Positions 39,101 through 54,100 are shown, counted from the first letter of the stretch. The stretch: DNA of 64,000 nt from Mesocentrotus franciscanus (GCA_037976565.1 CP137683.1:12404199-12468198), one strand, 5' to 3'. The notes: a model not told the origin generated them from the letters alone. Translations and numbers: made by a program.

Positions 39101-42100
39101 TTGGTACACATCTTCTTGCAGTATTCTTAAAAAATGGTGACAAAAGTTGTCCTTTCACTTTAGAATTCAGGAGAAAATAATTTGTGAAATAGATTATCTC
39201 ATTCACATCTAAATCAAAGATTTTTTTTCTTCAAAGAAATGAAAATAATCTAGAAGAAAGACTTGGAAAGAATGACCCTGAGCATCTGGAGTGGAAGAAA
39301 AAGCAAGACCATGTTTAAATATTCCTCTACTTTTCCCACAGAATTTGAACTAACTTATAACTCTTAAAAATGGGAAAAACCCAGGAGTCAAGAAAACAAC
39401 AAATATGCGTATCTCTGTATTGGTATTTCTGTAAACCTCCCATGGCGTAACTGAAGAACAGAAGAACAGCATTCTATTGTTGAAATTCCTTCACGTTTTC
39501 TATTTGGAAGGAAGAAGTAAGCAAAAGGGAAATAGAACAAAATTTTGGTCCCAAATGCTAATCGGGTCCTTGACATACGTACAAGTGTGATTTTTTTTCA
39601 CTGGCCTCTTCAACCTTGGAATTTTAATGACTGAGGAAGATACAATTGTATTGTTTTACAAACATGACCCAGCCCTAGTTTATGGAAAATTTAGTGGAAT
39701 TGAAAGGAATGTCCCCTCTTGATCTGTATTGTTTTAAAGGCCTTGCTTCACAGCATGGCATGTGAAGAGAAGAAAAGATAGAATGCACTCTGTGGACATG
39801 GAAATTATGAGAGGACAGTTCGAGCAGTAATGGGAAGATGAAATATTTCAAATTGATAATAGCCCTACATGGTGGGATTGATAGTACTAGTGGTATAGCT
39901 ACAGGAGAGCGTGTGCGGTGTGCCCCACCCCAAAAAAAAAAAATCAAATGGTAACCAAAAAAAAATGGAATAAAATCAAGAACAAAAGAAAAGAGAAAAT
40001 GACAAGAGAACATGGAAGATAGACACGCCTCCTACATGTAAGCACTTCCCCTATTGACTGGCCTTGGTAATTTATCAATTGAGTGAGACTGCACTTTGGA
40101 AGTTTATTATTAAGATATACACAGGCCTGCTAACTCATAAATCTTAACCCCACACTGTTGTGAAATATCTCTTTATTTCTTCCATTAATATTTATGAAAT
40201 GAAGTGATTACCTTTTATGAATGAAATGTATATGAAATCTGTGTAAAGAATTGTGAGAGTCCATTGTAAATGTTATTAGAATATCTTGTGGTGTAAATGT
40301 GGGAAACAGTAGTGGTCTTATATTTTGGGCCACACTTTATCAAGTTTTGTTGAAACTCTGTATATTTCAAAACACCTTTGTCTTTAATTGTTTGTTTTGA
40401 AATGCAGGTCTTGCAGGAATACTATTCATATTAAATAGAGATAGAAAATTGGCACAACTTTCGTAAAATTACCCAGAGGGGCATTCAAACTTCATACATG
40501 CAAGTGATTTCAATTTCTCGGAAGTGGACTACATTTGAACAATAAGATTTTCTAGGAAATCCCTTTTCCCTTTTTAATGCGCATTATTTTGACTAAAAAC
40601 TATTGAGATATAAAGGGAAAGACTATTCATACATTTCTTTATTTTTTTATTTAACATGGGGGATTGGGACAGGAAGGGGAGGGGGACAGAGCCAATTGTA
40701 TTGTCGCCCTGCATTAAAACAATATGTTTTCAACAAGATTTCTGAGAAAAAGAAAAATATTTTTATGGCATATTGTCTTCATATGTCTTTTCATTTCTCT
40801 CTTCTGTAGAAATAGAACTAGTTCAATATTCCTGATTTATGTAACCCCGTAGCCTAAGGAGAAATTTTAAAAAAAATCAGGCGTTTGGACTTAAATACCG
40901 AATTGATAAAAAAAAAGAAACAACAAAATAGTATACCTTCAAATAAAAGGTTATGTCAGAGCCTTAAAATGTCTACTATTTGTGTTTTGATCATAATCTG
41001 ATTCAGTTATGGCTTTTGTTATCTTGATCGCTATAAAATAACTGGATTACGTGCTGTTACATTGTAAATAGTTTTGATGTATATTTCAAATGTTTGATAT
41101 TTAGGTATGAAAATTTCAGTATAAATATAACAAATTTCCTAATGTAGAGTACCCTTTTGATTCTCTTCTAACTTGCCAAAATACACCCTCAATATGTTTC
41201 ATAGAAAATATTGCAGTATTATTGAAAGATATATAATTCTCAAGTATGTATTTTGTCTTGTAGCTGCATCATTTTTGATAATGAACAAAACTCAGTCGAT
41301 GAATGAGTCATTGAATGTGTAGAAAGCAAGAAAGTAATTTCAGATTGGAGGTCCAGGGCCCTGTCTCATAAAACTTGTTATCAATATCAAGTGTCACAAT
41401 TCTATGACAAATTTGCTCTCAGCCAATCAGATGCCATGATTTCAGTAGCTTATAACAGTTATTGCAACTTGTTATTGATAACAAGTTTCATGAAACAGGG
41501 CCCAGACCGTTTGGCAGTGACTATGAGAAGGGCTATTAGACCATCACAATATTCCTTTATATGCCATACCTCATTTATTAATGAGACAGTAGAAGAAAAG
41601 CAGACATAGAGCCGGCAATATTTCATTTTCATACGGAAGACTTGACCTCCTGTTTTAAAGGTCAAAGACAATGGACGGTAAATCAGATAAAGGGAACAGG
41701 GAAAGGAGAGGAAACTATCATTTTCTTGTTTTACACTTTGCACAAAAGGAGGTCATTATTTATTTTTAACAAATAGTACTTTTAAATCTTTTTATGGAAT
41801 ATAATCTTTCCAGAAAATAATCTATTTCAAGGATTTTATATTTAGATGTCATTTTTCATTTCCCAGACAATGGCTCATTATAGTCTAAGGTGTCGCTGAA
41901 TTCAGAATTTACTTTCCATCAAAAAAATATATCTCTTAAATGAGGGCTAAAAAAAAATATTTCACAAGATGATGCCTCTATTTTTACCCCTGTGCTGTTT
42001 TCCCCTAATGATTAATTTCTGGTGTAGCTTGAAGAGCCTACTTTGTTTAACCTTTAAAGAAGAATTAGGTGTGTTTTTTTTTTACTTTTTAAACTATGAG

Positions 42101-45100
42101 TAATTATAGATATGAATAGGTATAATAATGATGTTCAGCTATTAAAATAAAAACTTTCAATGGAGTCTGAAATCAAGTTTGAGAGGCTTTCTAATATAAC
42201 CCTACATGTGGCTTTTGCTAGGCTACCAAATTTGATGCTTGCAGCATTCTAGGAAATCCTCCCGACCAGGTACCAATTAACACCTGGGTGGAGAGTGGCA
42301 ACTTTCCAAAGGACATAGTACCATGCCAGGTCTCTAAACCACGACCTTCGCATCTCTAGTCGAGTGTTTAAAATAATAGACTAGGACACCTCCACAGATA
42401 GAATTGACGATGATGATCAATTTTTTTTACCTGACTGCTAAGAAAGCATTTATATGCTTGTAAGTAAACAACCAGGGGACAGGTGGCTCTAAATCCTCTC
42501 CGAGAGACTTGGAAATGAAGATTATGCTTCACCCAAGGGCGTGAGCACATTGACTTAGTTTCGATGCGGTACCTCCCTGTTACGAGACCACTGCTGTACC
42601 ACTGAGCCAGCAGCCATCGCGCCTCCTCTATTGTAATTATAAAATCAATCTTTTAAATAGCACCTAGTCAGTCAGTCCTAGAATATGAGGCAATTGCATA
42701 TTTGTGTACATTTCCCATGAAAATTGGTATGTTTTGAGCATGGCAGGGCAAACACAATTCCTTGTTGATTTCTCATAAAACCAATGCCCAAATACTTTCA
42801 TTTATTTGCTCTGCAACATTTTGCAGAAGTATATTGTGTTGTCTGGCATTCGCTATAATGTCTATTCAAGTGGACTGGGAATGTAAATACTGTACTATTT
42901 GTATAGCTCCATCTATGGGTTTATTTTGCATAGCAGCATGGTGGCCCTACAGGAGATCTCACTTTTGATTCAACCAGAGACTAAAAGGATGTAACTTGCA
43001 GTGGTTGATGTTGCAGTGTAACTTTAAAGCCATTGAAGAAGGTACATGTGTAATGCATGGCTGAGTCATGATTTAATGTCTTTTATTTGACAGCTAATGA
43101 CTGTCCATGTTGTGTTTGGAGTGGCCTCGATTCTGATTCTTGCAGATCTTGGAAGCATATCAACTATTCCATTTATCAATTCACTTTTTTTCTCAACACA
43201 TTAACTGTTTATAGTCCCTTTGGAAGTTACAAATCTGGGGCACTCGATGAACCCAGAGAATGAATCCCAAACAAAACCTAGTGCCAACATCTTCCCAACC
43301 CCTATGTTCAGACTCCTGGAATTTAACATCGTATACCTATATGTTAAGTAATTACCGTTTTTCTAGTCTGAACGTTGTATAATGAAACATCGTATAGTGA
43401 AACGGATGTAAGAGCATCACTGTGAACCCTTGATTAAATCATATCCTGCCATAAGGCTGCATGCACGCTACCGTTATAGTGCCTTTTACACGCGAGCGCG
43501 CTTTGGATTGGCTGCTTAATTCACGCGAGCGACCCAACGCTTTGCTGCTTTATGCATGCTTGCTCGCATTCGTAATAGCAGTTATTGTTCATGCTCATTG
43601 TACTGTGCTGAGTGCTTCGCAACGCGCTATTGATCGCACCATCGCGTGCAACAGATTATCTCAAAATAAACTTGGTACAGGGGGGATTTGTGGCTTGGCA
43701 CAATGGGGGGATTAGCCCTGTGGCACTGGGCTGTATTCATTATGGCAGGATAAGAGTTAAGAATCGGCGTTCCACTCTGGTCTGAACATCATATTTTATG
43801 AAAATTATATACCTTGGTTGGGCTTATCTCCAGCATGCGCTGATGATCGGCCAGCTGTCTTGTCAATTGACCTAGCTTCAAAATTAATTTCTTTACATGT
43901 TTCTTTGTACGATATTGTATCTAGCCCGTACTACTCTTTCACATATGCCAATTCTTTATACAATTTTTCTCTAAACAGGTTTCTTATAAATTTCATGCAG
44001 TCTGAACTGTGAACATGCTAAACATTTTTGCCATCTGTAGATCCTGTTTCGTAGTTCCTGTTTTATTTGTGGTATTTATTTCTCTATTTGTGGTATTTAT
44101 TTCTCTATTTGTGGTATTTATTTCTCTATTAATTTGATAGAGTGGAGTTACATGAAAACTTATTAGACGTTTGTATAATAACATAGGTTGGCCTTTGCAG
44201 CTAAGGCAAGGCGTGGCTCTAACTTGCAGAGAAAAAGAAAAATATATCTTCACTCCATGCTTGCCTGTGTGGAACTGCCTGGGATTACGCATGCTTGCAA
44301 CCTGAGTGGTATATTTTGCTTATCTATATTTACATGTACATTTGTGTCACAACATTAAATAATAAATATTCAAATAACAGAGCTTGTAATTGAAAGGAGG
44401 TACATGAATATACATTGATTTCTGTGCATATAAATGAGCTGCTCTGCATATTGAATAATGGCTTAACCAATCACACTGGAAAGAACAAATCTACTGAACC
44501 ATGGGATGAACATGAAAAGGAGGAACAAAAGACACTTAAAGCTATGGTCACAACTCAGAGCGGCGACCGACCGATTTGTAGCCTGCTCGGTCGCCGCTGG
44601 AATTTAGGCATCGCCCAACGATTTTCGGAGAAGTCGAGCAGGCTGTAGAGCCCCAGCGATGCCTGGGTGGTGCCCTGTCGATTTCCCGTTGGTCGCCGGT
44701 CGATTTTAGGTAAAAACTGGGCAAAATCGGGGAGCTTCTCCGTGCGGCGTCCCGGCAGTGACCGACTGATGACCCACCGATACCCGGGCGGTCTCCCACC
44801 GGCCACCGGCTGATTTTAAAGAAATTGGAAAAGTCAAGCAGGCTGTAGAGCCCCAGCATTGCCTGGGCGGTGCCCTGTCGATTTCCCGTCGGTTTCCCGT
44901 CGGTCGCCGGTCGATTTTAGGACAAAAAATGGGCGAAATCGGGGAGCTTCTCCGGCGTTCCGGCAGTGACCTACTGATCTCCCAGCGGCAACCGGCGATG
45001 ACCGCTCGTCAGCCTTTGTCCTAGCAGCTTCGATTTTTTACCTAAATTGCTTGACGGCGAACGCTCGATTAGGTCAGCGAGTGAAAAGTGAGCAGACGCC

Positions 45101-48100
45101 GCCCAAATTTTAACTCCGCGCTAAAACTTTGGCGGCGACCGAGCCATGTCCTAAAAACAAGCAGTGTCTGGGCGAAATTGGCTAAAAAAAATCACCGCCC
45201 GCCCGCCTAGCAGGCTACTTTTTGGGGTTGTGACCATAGCTTAAGTTGGGAGAGTGAACATAGCATGAGAGAATGTTAAAAGGGAATGGTGATGGTGATG
45301 GCATGTGATGGAAAGAATAAAATGGACTTTGATGATAGAGGGATACAAATAGACAGATGGGAAGATAGGATGCTCACATACATGATATGTACAGTACAAT
45401 GTTTTGTTCAAAATATAGCTCTACAATCAAAAGAATTGATTGGTTTTGTGATGATATTGGTGATGATTGCTTGTCCAGAGGTGCCTGCTGAAATGTTGAC
45501 GTTTCAATGAAATAATATGGAGTAATGTTGAACAAGCAACGACCCTTGATCTTTAATTGGTCTTTCAACATGTTGATAGATCTAAGAAAAATGACTAATG
45601 TATCATTATTAGAAAAAGAAAACAAATTAACCCGCTAAAATGTTTATTCGTCTTCTCCATGTTGCAATGTGGAATAACATTTAAGAAGAACATAAAATGT
45701 GACCTTTGATCAGTCTTTCAGGTTGTTGATTGATTAAAAAGAAAAAGAAAATATCTGGAAAATACATAATGTTATCTTTAAAAAAAAAATGTGATAGTTT
45801 GTGAGGTAGCACGTGAGAATGTATGCCTGGGAATCTATCAGATCTATAACTGCTTTAAAAAAAAACATTTGAAAAATTCAATGAAAAGGGCAAAAAAGTG
45901 TTCATCTCTTTCATGTTTGTTTTCTGAGTCTGTTCTACGGCATGTAACTGATCTTTGAGACAATGATATAATCACGTAGAGCTAGATTCTCACCCATCTC
46001 AATGATAATAGTAACAAAGTGGGTCGTATTAGCTGCTGAAACCGACTTAATGGGCATTAATTCATGACTCTTACATGTAGGGCAGTATTCTACTGGTTCA
46101 GTTAAAGGGAAATCCTACCTTTATAGCAATATACTCTAGTGGACAAAAGTACACAAAAATCAGAGAAGTATAGAATAGTAAACATTTGAACAAATAGGAC
46201 AAAATATTAGAAAGTTAAGAATTTTGAAAGTTGTAATCACTATAGGTATGGGCTCTTCAAATTGGCTGAATCGGTAATGTCTCTGTGATGTAGTGTCTCT
46301 ATGATGTATAGACACAAACAAACCAGATTGGGTGGGGGTGGGATCTGCCACTTAAACAACAAATGGAATATTTTGATGATGCACAATGGAAAACAATGGA
46401 AGATTCCAAACAATTGAAGCCTACAGATCAAAGTTCAATGAATGTTCATGTGACAACTGGGGAATCTTGGCTAACATCTGTTTATATCAGCCAATGATGT
46501 AACAGAAATGTTAAATATGTAGTTGAATACAATAGAACAAAAATATGCTCGCAGTAGGGGGTTGATGTTGAATAACTTTCAAATGATTATAAGAAATAGG
46601 AGAAATAAATACAAACAAAAGCATATGTTACAAAACCAAAAACATTTCTCCATCGTATTTAAATTTGTCAGGATGCCAGGTACGTGCCTTGCATTTCTTG
46701 TTCTTCGTCTAGAGACAATTGTGTTTGAAGACTGCCCTCCCTGCGATGATCGGATTGGTCGCATTTAGCGAACATGCTCCGCCCCTGTAATTACAAATTT
46801 GGCAAGCGTCTTATTTTACCTTCTATACATACTTGGATAGGATCCCGGAATAGGACATTATTTTCGCACTGAGAATTAATACGGCGAAATAACTTGGCAA
46901 CTGTTATTATTTTGTGTAATGAATCAAATATAACTATTTTGATGTCTTTTTGAAATCGTGAAAACAATTGACTTTTTGTTGATATGCGACAGTTGAGGAC
47001 CATTGTCATGATAGAGAGCTAAATTTGATTCCATTGTAAACATTGTTAAATAGTTTGGTTACTTTTCCCAAACAACTGGCACTTCTTGAACTTCTTTGGA
47101 ATATGTATAAAAAAGGATGAAGAATATTAATGTCATGAAGACTCAAAGGGAGAGAGAGAGAGAGAGAGAGAGAAATGGAGGGAGAGAGGGTAGGAGAGAG
47201 TGGGAAAGTGGGAATGAAAGGGACGGAGGAAGAGAGAGAGAGAGCGAGGGAGCGAGACAGAAGGGAAGAAGGGAGAGAGAGGGATGGACAGAGGGAGAGA
47301 GAGAGAGAGAGCGAGAGAGCGAGACAGAAGGGAAGAAGGGAGAGAGAGGGAGGGACAGAGGGAGAGAGAGAGAGAGAGAGAGAGACAGAAGGGAAGAAGG
47401 GAGAGAGAGAGAGCGAGAGAGCGAGACAGAAGGGAAGAAGGGAGAGAGGGAGAGAGAGAGAGAGAGAGAGAAATGGAGGGAGAGAGGGTAGGAGAGAGTG
47501 GGAAAGTGGGTGTGAGAGGGACGGAGGAAGAGAGAGAGAGAGCGAGGGAGCGAGACAGAAGGGAAGAAGGGAGAGAGAGGGACTGACAGAGGGAGAGAGA
47601 GAGAGAGAGAGAGAGAGCGAGACAGAAGGGAAGAAGGGAGAGAGAGGGAGGGATAGAGAGAGAGAGAGAGAGCGAGAGAGCGAGACAGAAGGGAAGAAGG
47701 GAGAGAGAGGGAGGGACAGAGGGAGAGAGAGAGAGAGAGAGAGAGCGAGACAGAAGGGAAGAAGGGAGAGAGAGGGAGGGACAGAGGGAGAGAGAGAGAG
47801 AGAGAGCGAGACAGAAGGGAAGAAGGGAGAGAGAGGGAGGGACAGAGGGAGAGAGATAGGGAGAGAGAGAGAGAGAGGGGATAATTTTGATTTACAGTAA
47901 ACAACTAAATTTAATATCCTTACCAGGTTTTTAATTTTTTGAGTATGTGAAAAGTTTATTTCTTAAAAACGTGACATATTAAAACTTACATCTAAAAGTA
48001 TTCAGCAAATGCCCTTATTCAACCTGTCCATGTTTTATTCTTGAGGTACGACCCCCAAAAAAAAAAAAAAAAAAAATCAATTTACGAGGAGTATGAATGA

Positions 48101-51100
48101 TTCAGTTGTTAACCCATTAGCAACTAGAGCATTTATAAAAGTGGCCTATTACTCACTGGAAGATGTTGCAATATTGCTCTCATTTTGACATTGTTCTAAA
48201 CAACATGAAACATGCGCTATTTTTCTATGTAGACATCCTGTAGACATTGAAGGATTAGGCATGTATAACATTATCACAGTAGACCCTAGAACGGATACTA
48301 TAGCGCATTGAAAACAGACGAAAACGGACAGGCGGTTTCGGGCGGTTCAGGGTGGTTTTGGGCAGTTTGGTTGCTAAAGGGTTAACTGTATATCTGGAGA
48401 TTGTTCTTAACTGTAGGTCATCACAACATTGGAGTATTGCTTTCCTGTACTTGTTACATAAAGCTACATGTACACATTAGCAGTATCCTTCAGTATTTTA
48501 TTACTGAAGGATTGCTATGCTTTATGATTTATATGGTGGAATTATGAAAAGACGAGATCCCCAAAGAAGCAGAAATTCATAAATTTCATGTGTGTAACTG
48601 TTTCACATGATACCCATCTCATTATCTTTTCTTTATTTTGAAGGTTTCAAGGTAACATTATTGGTTTTTCCACTTGACTCTCTATCCAAGAGTTGAGGGT
48701 TTGAATCTCAGCCGGACACTAATGTCTTTTAGCAAGACATTAATCAACATTTTGCCACTCTCCACCCATGTGTTCTTGGCAGGATTGATTCCTTGGAATA
48801 CACTGTGCGCTGATTACGGCTGCCAGAGGTATACACATGGTAATAATATCAAAAATTCTTTGGAATGGCAAAGGGACGTTTGATTTTAATATATCATATT
48901 GTGATATGTGCTATGCATGAAGGGTTTAGTATTATTATTATTTTCCATTTTTGTTTTAACATATAGCTCCTCTCTGGACATTTCATGCGGAATGTAGAAA
49001 TCACCTACCGATACAACAGCACCAGCTCGGAGACAGTTACCATGCGAATAGATAGGTCGATCCTGGAAGTTGTTTGGTCACACTCATTCTCCATCCCTGG
49101 GGTCTGGATGCTGGACATTGTTGTTTGGGACATCGACAATGAAAATGTCCAGTCCACTTCGGTGGTCAGTGTCCAAGAGAGTGTTTCGGACATCAACGTG
49201 CTAGGTGCTGTGTTGTCCAGATTTGTGAGGTAAGTTCAAGTATCAGGTATCGTATATATGTCAATTTCAACCCAAATTCAAAAGCATGCACATGCATATA
49301 CAGTAGCATATAAAAGTAGGAAGGGTTAGATTTAGGATTAGGTTTAGGGATATGTTTAGGGTTAGGGTTAGGTTTAGTGTTAGGTTTAGGGTTATGTTTG
49401 GGGTTAGGTTTAGAGTTATGTTTAGGTAAGGTTAAGGGTTAGTTTTAGGGTTAGGTTTAGGGTTAGGTTTAGAGTTAGGTTTAGAGTTAGGGTTAGGGTT
49501 AGGGTTATGTTTGGGGTTAGGTTCAGGATTAAGTTTAGACATAGGTATACATGTATGCGTGATGTTAAGTTTAGGGTTGAAAATGAATATTAAACGCAGA
49601 ACAATCGGCAGACAGAGCATGTGTTGTATAACCTATTGATTTGATGCTATTCTGCACTACTTTCTTTGCAGGCCTTCAACCACTCTGACATGGGAACTAA
49701 GGCCTTCTTCTGGCTCAAGCATCAGGTATGACTGGGTGATCCTCCCTCTAGTGTCAAACTCCTCATCTGATTCTGGTAACTACATGATGACAACCGGAGG
49801 AACCAACACGCTGGTGAGTTAGGTTCTAGCCCTCACTTTACTTAACCTATAGGATGTGATGTGTTATATTAATATTTAACACACATATTTTCTATTGATG
49901 CTAGCCAAATTCATCTCAGGCTTCCCATTAAACAGGTTAAATTGCCAAATGCTCATTTTCATATTTTTTCTAGAGGCCTTTGTATACTTTGCTGGTTTGT
50001 CTTGATTTATGGGCAGTTTATACCATCTTTATTCTTGCATGAATTGTATTTCCTTTTTGTAAAATCTTGATGTCATAAATTGTCAAGTGGATGAAAAAAG
50101 ATGGTGTAGTGTTAGATATTTGTTACATATTGTTGAAAAATGATGGCATTTATTTTATTTCAATTTTCTTATTTGTTATCCAATATCTTGAATTGTTTTT
50201 TTAAAGGATTATAGAGATAGGTCAAAGTACATGTATATATGAGTGTGATACCCTTGCATTAATTCTCAAGCTTATCATTTTGTGAAACATATAAATTTTC
50301 ATGTCATCTGTTTGCATGGATGAAATTGGAAGAGAAATATTTCATCATCTTTTTCCCGTCAATTTCCCTCTTGTCTAATTTGACTATAGGCCTATATTCC
50401 ATTTAGCATGCCAGGAACTTACAACCTCACTCTCACGGCCTCCAATGAGATATCCCGTACCTCGACTAACACCCTAACCACCCTCCGAGAGCCAATCACA
50501 AGTCTTGGTCTATCCAGTAGTCCAGTTCTACATGGACTAAACTCCACCATCTTATTACGAGTCAAAGGAGGACCAGAATTCTTATTCAGCATCAATTTTG
50601 GGGACGGCACCGCAGCTGAAGTGATGTCTGATTCCCCAGACGTGTCTGTCGAGTCGATTGACCATTCCACCCAACCAGCAACGTATGTCTTTGCTTTGAC
50701 GAAACACTACACAGACCTAGGTGAATATGCAGTCCTTGCAACGGTTTCGAATGGTGTTTCGGACATGGATGGCTCTACTGTGGTAAGAGTGGAAGAGAGA
50801 ATCACCGGGCTTACGATCGTAACCTCAAATTCGTGGCTGGTCAATGCCGTTGACAACATAACCGTGGAGGCCACTGTTGCTACTGGCAACGACATCGTTT
50901 TCACGTGGGATTTCAATGATATGACAGGACCTACAACGGTCATTCACAGGTAAGAACAGCGGCAGAGATGCAGCTTGAAGTTGTTTTTTCGCCACCGTGC
51001 CAGCTTACAATTTTAATAACGATGATTTAACCCGTTGCCTCCGGGATCTGAGTGGTTTATGTATTAAGCCTATGGCAATGAGAGAAACAATAGTCAAAGG

Positions 51101-54100
51101 GTTAAGATATACATATACAGAGTAAAGCCTGTGATATTATTGGACTGCTCAGCTTGATTATTTCATTTGTCAAAGGAATTACCGGTATGGAAACTTCTGT
51201 AAATATTCATGTACACTTAGCTTTCACCTTTTTGCTAAAAAAATCAAATTCACCACTTAACAGAAGTTAGTACATGATTGACTGAGTGGTTTACTTTAGA
51301 AAACATGAATATACTTTGTTTTAATCAAGTCAGATAGCTTGTGCCCTTTGAGAAATGGGATATTCCTTTATCATCGAGTTCATTCTACATTTATAGATTT
51401 GATGACATTTGAATCTTCAGATGAATATATTTCTGGCGGCTTTACTCTTAACATATTTCACTTGTTGTCTTCTGTATAGGATATGAAAATGAATATTCAA
51501 TTGTTGATATTTATTTGTTCATGTATGGGGAACTATTAATACTTTGATTTATGTAACAACGTATTATTATCCTCCACATAATTAACAATTTTTGTTTGTT
51601 TCTCTAACGCGTTATTAGTAATGGGAGTTACAGTGCAGTCATTCACACCTTTGGTGTGCCTGGAGAATACTACATCAGTGTGAGTGCTAGGAATGCCCTG
51701 CAGCAGGATGCCCTGGTCTATCACTACCCCACACCTTTCGTGGTCCAACAAGTACCTATAGCTCTGGAACTTAGCGTGAGTATTTGATGATTTTGTGAGA
51801 CTAGTCCTACACACCTCTTTAACTCTTTTCCTGCCATAATGAATACAGCCCAGTGCCACAGGGCTAATCCCCATTGTGCCAAGCCACAAATCGCCCCTGT
51901 GCCAAGTTTATTTTGAGATAATCTGATGCACGCGATGGTGCGATCAATAGCGCGTGCGAAGCACTCAGCACAGTACAATGAGCATGAACAATAACTGCTA
52001 TTACGAATGTGTGCATGCATGCATAAAGCACCAAAGCAGTGGCTTGCTCGCGTGAATTAAGCAGCCTATCGATAGCGCGCGTGTACAAAGCACTATAACG
52101 GTAGCGTGCATGCGGCCTTATGGCAGGATATGAGTTAATCGTTTTATTTCATCTCAACATGAAAATCTTTTGATCTACTGATTGATTAAATCATTTACAT
52201 CCATGAAAGGAGCATCGTTGGCTTGATTCAAGGGTTTACAGAAATGTCCAATAGATTTACATGTAACATGGGTAGCTTACCAAAATGTCATGGCTTGAAA
52301 AGATGTGTCTTTATGGAAAAAAATGATTAAAGACATCATTGAATAAAATAGAATCTAATTTGAAATGTTGTGACATCAAGGTAATTGAGATTATTACTAG
52401 CTCTGTGACCTAATGACATGGTTCTACTTTAATGGCATGAAGATATGATTTTTCAACAATAACGCATTTCTCGTTCCAGAATCATCTCGTGCCACTTCAT
52501 CCACTAAGATAATTTGTTCCTGGATTATGATACGTTGAATGGTACAACTTTCTCATGTGAGAGATAGAAGACATATTGAAGAAAAATAGTGAATATTTTG
52601 GCCGATGTTGCTTAATTGCAGGTTTATGAAGGCAACAATTGGGCTTCCCTGGAGCAAACCGAAGCAGGCGACTGGGAGACTGATCCTGTAGTCTTCCGTG
52701 CCCTGTGTTGGGGCTCTCACATCAGTTTTGCCTTCGACTATGGAGATGGCTATGAGGAGGTGATCGAAGGACAGTTGGGTTTATTCAGCAATTACTATGG
52801 TTTAGGCACTCATATTTACACAGAAGGTAGGTTATTATGACATTTATCATCTTCTTAACCATCCATAGACAGCTCTAATGGCCTTAACTTTTAATATTTG
52901 ATCCAATATTTTTTTGAGTAATCAAGGCTCTCATTTTGAAGAAAGGGTCCCGTGTCTTCAAAAAAATTTCTGTAATAGTACAACTTGATATCATGAAACA
53001 CTCTAAAGATTGGGATAACAACAAAAAGGAACCATGAATATAAAGTTGACTCATGAACTGTAATTTAATATATTGTTGCAAGTTGTTGAATGTGATGGCT
53101 TTGTGAGCACCCATAGCATCGTTTGCAATGGTTATCATGTCTTAGAAAGCAGTTACTTGAAGTTGTTGTCAAAAGTTGTTGTAATTTACAGTGTATTTCA
53201 GGATAAACTGTCCAATACATATCGCATGTTGAGAGCTAACAGTGCATTATATCATCATTTTACGAACTAAAAGTTGACACCCTCTTGTTCTCAGCGGACT
53301 AGTTGTAGATACATGTATGGTTAAACAGTTTATTACAATCTCAAGCTGAATCCTCTAATGTTATGCAGTTGTTAGGAAACAAAGTGCATAATATGACATA
53401 CAAAATAAGGAATATTCCCCCTCACTCTAATTCACTCTTTCTCACACAGAGGGCGAATTTCATGTCAGTGTGACAGCCTACAATCTCCTAACCAACGTCT
53501 CCCAGTCACTGGGGACAGCCTTCATCGTTGTTATCTCTCCAACGGGTCTTTACTTTGACCATCCGGTCTACACGTTCCCGTTCGGTAACATGTCCATACT
53601 GACTGTGACAGTGGATGAAGGAAATAACCTCTTCTTCAATTGGTCGATGGGAGACCAAACCAACTACTTGTTTGCAGGTTAGTTTTCATAATAATAGTAA
53701 ATATATTTTATTTCAAACATCACTTTATTGATCATACTTGCTCAACAATATACAATGTAGCACTTAATACTTATTTGTCTAAGCACTGTACTGTCATAAC
53801 CTGGCTTTAGCCAAGCTACCTTGATGGTTGCTCTGGCAGTTTAAGGGATTTCTTCCTCCCGGTTGCCGAGTTACCTCGCCTGTGTGGAGGGTGGCAAATG
53901 TAGAATAATGTCTGACAAAAGGATGTGAGTGCTGTTGTAGGGATTTGAACCCGTACCTTGTGATCTATAATCTGGAGGTATATCATCTAGACCACAGCCA
54001 TAACAAATCTTTATAGAAAACAGGATATGTAAGAGAGAAAAAGCTTCTACTGCAGCAGTGCCAATGACCTAGTTTGAGAGTTTCTGGTTTCGTGATTGTC

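Noticed and set aside
47143..47904. Open frames of up to 253 codons on both strands
   Set aside because: Pure low-complexity translation of a GA array (Ser/Leu on one strand, Arg/Glu/Gly on the other) inside an intron.
35702..48966. Missing exons in the 13.3-kb intron 10
   Set aside because: Exons 10 and 11 join in phase 0 within one PKD module; only repeats and unrecognised sequence lie between.
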